Below, one piece after another: positions 6,165 to 10,790 of a stretch of 10,790 bases of DNA. Source of the stretch: Actinomycetes bacterium (GTDB taxonomy: Bacteria; Actinomycetota; Actinomycetes; S36-B12). The stretch's first letter is position 1. Each line of letters begins with the position of its first letter. Under the pieces are notes generated by a model. That model did not search any database. It was given only the letters and a program-made list of their open reading frames with translations, and was not told where the DNA came from. Location of the stretch: contig JAUHZW010000054.1 in assembly GCA_030425745.1 (NCBI GenBank), positions 1 through 10,790 of the forward strand. Direction: 5' to 3'. Both the position numbers and the translations under genes were made by a program.

Positions 6165-6749
6165 AGACGAGCAGCGGCAGTAGCCCTTGTCGCCCTCGTG
6201 CCGGCACTCCTCGCCGGCTGCGGCCGGGATCAGCCGGCCTCGGCGCTGGTGGGCACGGAGGCCGTGGGCGCCGAGGACCGTGATGGCCCGCTGTCGATCG
6301 TGGGGGAGACGCTGGACGGTGCCCCCTTCGATCTGGCCGATCTGCGCGGCAAGGTCGTGGTGCTGAACTCCTGGGCCTCGTGGTGTCCGCCCTGCGAGGC
6401 GGAGATGCCGGCGTTCGTGAACCTCGCGGACACCTCCGATCCCGAGGACATCGTCGTGGTGGGCCTCAATGTGAGCGATGAACTCGACGCGGCCCGAGCC
6501 TTCATCGACGAATACGAGATGACCTTCCCGATCGTCTCCGATCCCGACGGCGCCCTGCTGGCCTCGATTCCGGGCGTTCCCCCGAAGTCGCTCCCGAGCA
6601 CCGTCATCCTCGATCGAGAGGGGCGCATCGCGACGCGCATCATCGGTGCGACCGATCCGGTCAGTCTGGCCCGAGACGTCGGCGAGGTCCTGGGCGCTGC
6701 TCCCGCCGGTGCCGACTCTGGCGCCGCCGCACCCTCAGATGCGGGGTAA
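6153..6749 (+). CDS. TlpA/ResA-like thioredoxin-fold lipoprotein
   Basis: This is a membrane-tethered extracytosolic thiol-disulfide oxidoreductase of the TlpA/ResA/AhpC-TSA type. Relatives reduce cysteines of apocytochrome c or copper-site proteins. The product has 198 residues. A lipoprotein signal peptide ends at LLAGC, with Cys23 lipidated. The thioredoxin fold spans about 47-180, with WASWCPPC (Cys78, Cys81) as the active site, a family central insert near 84-120, and cis-Pro148 in LPSTVIL. The C-terminal 18 residues are Ala-rich and probably disordered. ATG 6153 is preferred because GGGGG lies 5 nt upstream; ATG 6162 is the alternative. It comes just before the flavocytochrome/FMN/ApbE cassette, and could draw electrons from it or act separately with VKOR. 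No CcdA-like membrane donor is visible. Confidence 0.93.
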   Translation: MNGMRRAAAVALVALVPALLAGCGRDQPASALVGTEAVGAEDRDGPLSIVGETLDGAPFDLADLRGKVVVLNSWASWCPPCEAEMPAFVNLADTSDPEDIVVVGLNVSDELDAARAFIDEYEMTFPIVSDPDGALLASIPGVPPKSLPSTVILDREGRIATRIIGATDPVSLARDVGEVLGAAPAGADSGAAAPSDAG

Positions 6750-6772
6750 CCCGCGCGTACACGCTGTGTACG
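6741..6772 (+). terminator. Tandem hairpins across the tlpA stop codon
   Basis: GCGGG (6741-6745) and CCCGC (6750-6754) enclose the GNRA-type loop GTAA, which contains the tlpA stop codon. One base later CGTACAC (6756-6762) and GTGTACG (6766-6772) form a perfect 7-bp stem with a GCT loop. An alternative fold pairs AACC (6748-6751) with GGTT (6773-6776). No T-run follows. The element may attenuate or process the message between tlpA and the flavocytochrome. The 17-nt palindrome could also be a protein operator. Confidence 0.45.
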
Positions 6773-6794
6773 GGTTGCGTTAGGCGGGGCGGTT

Positions 6795-6826
6795 CGTGGA
6801 CGAGGCAGTGCGCGACGTGGTCCACG
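6795..6826 (+). promoter_or_regulatory. Inverted repeat at the flavocytochrome start
   Basis: CGTGGAC (6795-6801) is complementary to GTCCACG (6820-6826), with an 18-nt loop. A shorter dyad, CGTGG-T-CCACG (6816-6826), competes with it. The repeat covers the GTG 6796 start and ends 8 nt before ATG 6835, so it could control access to either start. Confidence 0.3.
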
Positions 6827-8271
6827 ATAGGTGCATGATCCCGACCGATGAGCGCCGGACGACGACGCGCGGCCACCATCAGCGTCAGGGCGGTCACGAT
6901 CGCCACTCCGGTGAGCGCCCCGTGGTGCGTCGTCTGCCGCGGCCGCGGACATCCGGCCTCCTCACGACCGACCTGCTGGCCGTCGGCGGATTCATCACCG
7001 CAGTCACCCTCGGCATCTGGGTGGTCAACGGCGGTATCGGGACGCTGCTCGGTGGCGGTACGGACACGCTCTCCGGTCTCGGCCAGGTATCCGGGCTCAT
7101 CGCCGCTCTGGCGGCCCTCGGCGGCCTGGTCCTCACCTCCCGGCCAGCGTGGCTCGAGCGTCGCTACGGTCAGGACAACCTGCTCGCTGCGCACCGGTGG
7201 TTCGGCATCGTCACCGGATTCGCGCTTCTCGTCCACGTGATCGCCGACACCTGGGCGTGGGGCGCAGCGACCGGAGGCACCATCGTCACGGGCATCGTCG
7301 ACCTCTGGGCTCAGCAGGACTGGATGGTCGCCGCGATCGTGGGCACCGTTCTCATCTTCGTCCTCGGTCTCACCTCCTGGCGTCGCCTGCGTCAGCGGCT
7401 GCCCTATGAGACGTGGTACTTCATCCACCTCACCGGGTATCTGGCCGTGCTCCTCGGCTTCGGCCACCAGCTGACCCTCGGGGCCGACTTCTCCACGGAC
7501 ACCCTCGCGTTCTGGTGGTGGGTCGCGCTCTTCGTCGCCACGGCCGCCCTCATCGTGTGGTCACGGGTCGGTGACATCCTGCGCGCCTGGAGCCGTCCGT
7601 TCTACGTGAGCGCTGTCTCGAGGGAGGCCAGTGGCATCGGTTCGCTGCACGTCTCCGGCCCGGGGCTGCACCGCCTTCGGGTGGCCGGCGGCCAGTACTT
7701 CAACGTCCGTCCCCTGACGCGGGGACTGTGGTGGCAGTCGCACCCGTATTCCCTCTCCGCCGCCCCGACGACGGCCGGCATGCGGTTCACCATCAAGGAG
7801 CTCGGCGAGGACTCGTCGGCGATGCTGCGTGTGCGGCCCGGAACTCGAGTCGTCCTCGAGGGCCCGTTCGGGGTCTTCACGGTCGACCAGGCGGAGGGGG
7901 CGCCGGTCGTCCTGGTCGCCGGAGGTGTGGGCATCTCCCCGATCCGAGCGCTGCTCGAGGACTGCGGCCCGCATCAGCGCCCGGTCGTCATCGTCAGAGT
8001 GCGCGATGCCGACGATCTCGCCCATCGTGCGGAACTCGAGCGCATGGTGGCTGCCCGGAACGGTGAACTGCACGTTCTGACCGGACCGCGCCAGTGGTTC
8101 TCCCGGGTCGACCCCTTCGCCCCGGAGACCCTGCGTGCTTGGATCCCCGATCTCGCGGACCGCCACGTCTTCGTGTGCGGCCCCGCATCGCTGGAGCACG
8201 CCGTGATGAGCGGCATGCGCAAGGCCGGGGTGCCCGGCGACCACATCCACCACGAACGATTCGGAGTCTGA
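6796..8271 (+). CDS. Ferric-reductase-like transmembrane flavocytochrome (FAD/NAD(P)H, bis-heme)
   Basis: This membrane protein would take electrons from cytosolic NAD(P)H through FAD and two b hemes to the outer face. The product has 491 residues. A His/Arg-rich cytosolic N-terminus (1-52) precedes six membrane segments near 55-77, 95-115, 131-153, 175-195, 207-229 and 236-258. The heme ligands are His133 and His147 on one helix and His211 and His224 on another. The FAD domain follows, with HPYSLS at 316-321, the form seen in NADPH oxidases and ferric reductases. The nucleotide domain has VAGGVGISPI near 374-383, VFVCGP at 458-463 and the closing HHERFGV. GTG 6796 has AGGCGG 8 nt upstream; ATG 6835 would give 478 residues with a poorer site. 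It is followed after 2 nt by its likely partner, an FMN-binding protein. Known relatives also include YedZ/MsrQ-type proteins, but the fused flavodoxin-reductase half argues for the ferric reductase/NOX type. Confidence 0.92.
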   Translation: MDEAVRDVVHDRCMIPTDERRTTTRGHHQRQGGHDRHSGERPVVRRLPRPRTSGLLTTDLLAVGGFITAVTLGIWVVNGGIGTLLGGGTDTLSGLGQVSGLIAALAALGGLVLTSRPAWLERRYGQDNLLAAHRWFGIVTGFALLVHVIADTWAWGAATGGTIVTGIVDLWAQQDWMVAAIVGTVLIFVLGLTSWRRLRQRLPYETWYFIHLTGYLAVLLGFGHQLTLGADFSTDTLAFWWWVALFVATAALIVWSRVGDILRAWSRPFYVSAVSREASGIGSLHVSGPGLHRLRVAGGQYFNVRPLTRGLWWQSHPYSLSAAPTTAGMRFTIKELGEDSSAMLRVRPGTRVVLEGPFGVFTVDQAEGAPVVLVAGGVGISPIRALLEDCGPHQRPVVIVRVRDADDLAHRAELERMVAARNGELHVLTGPRQWFSRVDPFAPETLRAWIPDLADRHVFVCGPASLEHAVMSGMRKAGVPGDHIHHERFGV

Positions 8272-8273
8272 CC

Positions 8274-8870
8274 ATGGCATCCCTCGCTCGCCGGATCGCA
8301 CCGGCCGCCGCCCTCGGTGGTCTGGCTGTCGTGATCGTGGGAGTCGCCGACCCCGCGATCGCCAACCTGACCTCTGGCGATGCGCCGTCGGAGTCGATGC
8401 CACAGGCGCTCACCGGCACCGGGAACCTCGACACGGGCGCCGGAGCACGTCAGAACGGTCAAGGCGGACAGGTCAACGGCCAGCAGCGCTCGGAGCCCGA
8501 ATGGCAGGACATCCCGCAGGACGAGCAGCAGGCTGATCCCCAGCAGGAGCAGGCCCAGCCCGAGGAGCCTCAGGTGGAGGCCACCGGCGAGGTGTGCGCG
8601 ACGGGTGAGCAGGTCAACGGTGACCCGATCATGACCCCGTGGGGGCCGGTGACCGTGGCTGCGTCGGTCGACGGCGGAACTGTCTGCTTCGTCCAGGCGA
8701 TCGACTGGCCGCAGGACGATCGCAAGTCCCAGATGATCAACTCTTACGCTATCCCCGAGCTGGATTCGATGGCCTCGCAGGTCGGCACCCAGTTCGACTA
8801 CATCTCGGGGGCCACCTACACCTCCGAGGCGTACCGGGATTCCCTGCAGTCCCTGCTCGACCGGCTGTGA
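8274..8870 (+). CDS. Exported FMN-binding domain protein, probable ApbE substrate
   Basis: This is an extracytosolic electron carrier with covalently bound FMN. The product has 198 residues. Residues 1-30 are a basic, hydrophobic export signal or anchor ending in ADPAIA. A low-complexity linker rich in Gln, Gly, Glu and Pro spans about 34-104. The FMN-binding domain covers about 105-198. DYISGAT at 175-181 fits the flavinylation motif DxxSGAT, which makes Thr181 the FMN attachment site. Two cysteines, Cys108 and Cys138, sit at the start of the domain and could form a disulfide, which is not a general feature of the family as I know it. GGAG lies 7 nt before ATG 8274. The gene starts 2 nt after the flavocytochrome stop and its own stop overlaps the apbE start, so the three are probably one message. 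Confidence 0.93.
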   Translation: MASLARRIAPAAALGGLAVVIVGVADPAIANLTSGDAPSESMPQALTGTGNLDTGAGARQNGQGGQVNGQQRSEPEWQDIPQDEQQADPQQEQAQPEEPQVEATGEVCATGEQVNGDPIMTPWGPVTVAASVDGGTVCFVQAIDWPQDDRKSQMINSYAIPELDSMASQVGTQFDYISGATYTSEAYRDSLQSLLDRL

Positions 8871-9682
8871 GCCGAGCCCCGTCGGTGTCCGGCAACGTGC
8901 GGCGCCCCGTCCGTCACTCCTTCGAGGTGATGGGCACGGTCGCGAGCATCGCGGTGGCGCCGGCGGACGGGGAGCGGCTGGGAAGCGAGGCGATTGCCAC
9001 GGCCCTCATGTCGGCCGAGGCCCTCCTGCATGAACTCGACCTGCGATTCAGCCACTACCGCGACGACAGCGGGATCAGTCGCTGGCAGCGTGGCGAGGCG
9101 ATCGATGACGTCACGCGTCGGGAGATCGAGCACGTGCTGGCCGCGTGCGACTCGCTGGCGCGGGAGTCCGGCGGGGTGTTCGCATCTCGCAACCCGCGCA
9201 CCGGGGATCTCGACACCGCTGGGTTCGTCAAAGGTCACGCCATCGCCCGCGCTGCCGACCTGCTGCGGGGCCATGGACTCGAGAACGCTCTCGTCGGGGT
9301 GGGGGGTGACGTCCAGGGGATGGGAACGGCTGAGCCCAAGCGTCCGTGGCGCGTGGCGATCGAGGATCCTCGCAGCAGCAGTGCGGTGGCGGCTCTGGTC
9401 GACGTCACGGACCGCGCCGTGGCCACATCCGGGCGAGCTCAGCGGGGTGACCACCTGTGGTCACTCACCTGGGACGGCTCGAGACTGGCCGACTCCGAGA
9501 CCATCGGATCCTTCACCGTGATCGGCCCCGACATCGAGCGGGCAGATGCCTATGCCACCGTCGGCTATGCGATGGGCCCTGACGGCCCGCCCTGGGTCGC
9601 CGGCCATGAGGGCTACCGGTCCGTCGTCGTCCACGGCGACGGCAGCATCCTCACCGACGCTGACCTCATCACGCCGCACTAG
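8867..9682 (+). CDS. apbE: FAD:protein FMN transferase (ApbE)
   Basis: The enzyme splits FAD and transfers FMN through a phosphoester to the Thr of DxxSGAT motifs, here most likely Thr181 of the preceding protein. The product has 271 residues. Family motifs appear in order: FEVMGTVASI at 19-28, FSHYRDDSGISRW at about 61-73, SGGVF near 102, AGFVKGHAIARAADLL near 117-132, GVGGDVQGMG near 141-150, ATSG near 188-191, and ERADAYATVGYAMG near 225-238, which carries the Asp for metal binding. The start is GTG 8867, inside the GTGA that ends the FMN-binding gene, a classical coupling overlap; there is no separate ribosome site. No signal peptide or lipobox is present, whereas many ApbE proteins are exported lipoproteins. 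The site of flavinylation is therefore an open point. Confidence 0.94.
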   Translation: MSRAPSVSGNVRRPVRHSFEVMGTVASIAVAPADGERLGSEAIATALMSAEALLHELDLRFSHYRDDSGISRWQRGEAIDDVTRREIEHVLAACDSLARESGGVFASRNPRTGDLDTAGFVKGHAIARAADLLRGHGLENALVGVGGDVQGMGTAEPKRPWRVAIEDPRSSSAVAALVDVTDRAVATSGRAQRGDHLWSLTWDGSRLADSETIGSFTVIGPDIERADAYATVGYAMGPDGPPWVAGHEGYRSVVVHGDGSILTDADLITPH

Positions 9683-9691
9683 GGTCGGCAC

Positions 9692-10790
9692 GTGAGCCCG
9701 ATTCCCCCCGGCTATGACGACCACGACGTCGCCCGCTTCGTCGACGAGCCGGTCAAGGAGTCGGTGCGCACGGCCTTCGCCCGTGACCGTGCCAGGGTGC
9801 TGCACTCTGCCGCGCTGCGGCGGTTGGCGGCCAAGACGCAGGTGATGGTCGCGGGTGTCTCGGACTTCCCTCGGACCCGGTTGACCCACACCCTCGAGGT
9901 CGCCCAGATCGGCCGCGAGCTCGGTGCCGCCCTGGGCTGTGATCCGGACCTCGTAGAGGTCGCCGGCCTGGCGCACGATCTCGGGCACCCCCCGTACGGA
10001 CACAACGGTGAGACCGAACTCGACCGGATCGCCGACCGGATCGGGGGATTCGAGGGCAATGCGCAGTCGCTGCGAGTCCTCAGCCGGCTCGAGGCCAAGG
10101 TCGTCGATCCGGACACCGGTCAGAGCGTCGGGCTGAACCTGAGCCGCGGATCCCTCGATGCCGCCTGCAAGTACCCGTGGACACGCCGTCCCGGCACCCG
10201 GAAGTTCGGGGCCTACGAGGACGATCTGCCGATCTTCACGTGGCTGCGCGAGGGGGCGCCGGGGGAGCGGACCTGCATCGAGGAGCAGGTCATGAACTGG
10301 GCCGATGACGTCGCCTACTCCGTGCATGACTTCGAGGACGCCGTGCACTCCGGGATCGCCTCGCTGGCCGTGTTCGGATCTGCGACGGAGCGTCGTGCCC
10401 TCGTCGAGACCGCTCATCGGAGATTCCCCGGTGAGGGGGAGCCGGCCGAGCTGGAGGCGGCGCTCGAGCGGCTGGTGGCCCTGGACTACTGGCCTCGTTC
10501 GTTCGACGGGACGATGGGTGATCTCGTCGCGCTCAAGCACTTCACGAGCTGGTTGATCGCGCGCTTCTCCAACGCGGCTCAGGTGGCCACGCAGGTGGAG
10601 TGCGGGCCGGGGCCGCTGACGCGTTACGACGCGGATCTCGTCATCCCCGATGAGGCCCGCGCCGAGGTCTCAGTCATGAAGGCCGTGGCTGTGCAGTACG
10701 TCATGAACCGGCCCGGAGCCGACGAGGAGTACGCCCGCCAGCGGGAGATCATCGCTGAGCTGGTCAACGCCCTCGTGTTCGACGGCGGAC
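9692..10790 (+). CDS. dgt: Deoxyguanosinetriphosphate triphosphohydrolase-like HD protein; C-terminus beyond the window
   Basis: This cytosolic HD-superfamily hydrolase would split dGTP or related dNTPs to nucleoside and triphosphate. In all, 366 codons are visible. The metal site is complete: His66 in RLTHTLEV, His95-Asp96 in AHDLGHPPYGHNGE (95-107 region), and Asp206 in WADDVAYSVHD. The nearby FEGNAQSLRVL (120-130) is also typical of the family. GTG 9692 is preceded by AGGG with a 7-nt spacer and lies 9 nt after the apbE stop, so it can be co-transcribed with the redox cassette although its role is unrelated. In actinobacteria dgt is often followed by dnaG; the window ends too early to see. 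The actual substrate cannot be read from sequence. Confidence 0.93.
   Translation, partial: MSPIPPGYDDHDVARFVDEPVKESVRTAFARDRARVLHSAALRRLAAKTQVMVAGVSDFPRTRLTHTLEVAQIGRELGAALGCDPDLVEVAGLAHDLGHPPYGHNGETELDRIADRIGGFEGNAQSLRVLSRLEAKVVDPDTGQSVGLNLSRGSLDAACKYPWTRRPGTRKFGAYEDDLPIFTWLREGAPGERTCIEEQVMNWADDVAYSVHDFEDAVHSGIASLAVFGSATERRALVETAHRRFPGEGEPAELEAALERLVALDYWPRSFDGTMGDLVALKHFTSWLIARFSNAAQVATQVECGPGPLTRYDADLVIPDEARAEVSVMKAVAVQYVMNRPGADEEYARQREIIAELVNALVFDGG

Noticed and set aside
6661..7467. 268-codon minus-strand frame opposite tlpA end and the flavocytochrome
   Set aside because: No motif, composition typical of an antisense shadow, and it covers two well-supported genes.
7561..8403. 280-codon minus-strand frame opposite the flavocytochrome C-terminus
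   Set aside because: Antisense shadow of a motif-complete flavoprotein.
8639..8866. N-terminal extension of ApbE to 8639
   Set aside because: This part overlaps the FMN-binding gene in another frame; family similarity starts after GTG 8867, which has a coupling overlap.
9461..10540. 359-codon minus-strand frame opposite apbE end and dgt
   Set aside because: It lies opposite conserved HD-domain coding sequence and shows no recognisable domain.
1..10790. A new defence, CRISPR or mobile-element system
   Set aside because: No spaced repeats, transposase, integrase, nuclease or helicase of such systems was found; the HD gene at the right end is a standard dGTPase-family member.

Overview
The window is GC-rich DNA from an actinobacterium. 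Third codon positions are mostly G or C (about 90% in a 40-codon sample of the pyruvate phosphate dikinase gene, counted by hand). GTG starts are common, genes are close or overlapping, and some starts lack a Shine-Dalgarno sequence. I cannot fix the genus. A Micrococcales-like organism is plausible but unproven. No tRNA, rRNA, CRISPR array, insertion sequence or phage gene was seen.

Left, minus strand (1-2389): a vitamin K epoxide reductase (VKOR) family membrane oxidoreductase is followed by an exported S53 (sedolisin/kumamolisin-type) peptidase that runs off the left edge. The peptidase is unusual. It has no room for the usual long propeptide, carries eight cysteines after its signal peptide, and has two related beta-rich inserts in its catalytic domain. 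VKOR makes protein disulfides outside the membrane, so the pair may be a folding enzyme and its client.

Centre, plus strand (2390-5475): a divergent promoter region leads to a full-length pyruvate phosphate dikinase with its active-site residues intact. Its start codon overlaps the stop of a possible 17-codon cysteine-containing upstream ORF. Two inverted repeats follow the gene, one of them a 16-bp stem with one mismatch.

Right, plus strand (5476-10790): a membrane-anchored DUF218/YdcF-like protein, a TlpA/ResA-like lipoprotein thioredoxin, and then a compact extracytosolic redox cassette. The cassette comprises a ferric-reductase-like transmembrane flavocytochrome, an exported FMN-binding protein with a DxxSGAT flavinylation motif, and ApbE, the FMN transferase that would modify it. 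Spacings of 2 nt and a 4-nt GTGA overlap indicate co-translation. A dGTPase-family HD hydrolase (partial) starts 9 nt after apbE.

Reading of the whole: the cassette would carry electrons from cytosolic NAD(P)H through FAD and two hemes to a covalently bound FMN outside the membrane. TlpA and VKOR add reductive and oxidative thiol chemistry in the same compartment. The control regions are rich in dyads: a CCCCCGGGGG palindrome and overlapping dyads at the tlpA start, tandem hairpins across the tlpA stop, and another hairpin at the flavocytochrome start. The individual families are known. The parts most likely to be new are the insert-bearing sedolisin, the overlapping dyads before tlpA, and the possible upstream ORF of the dikinase gene.
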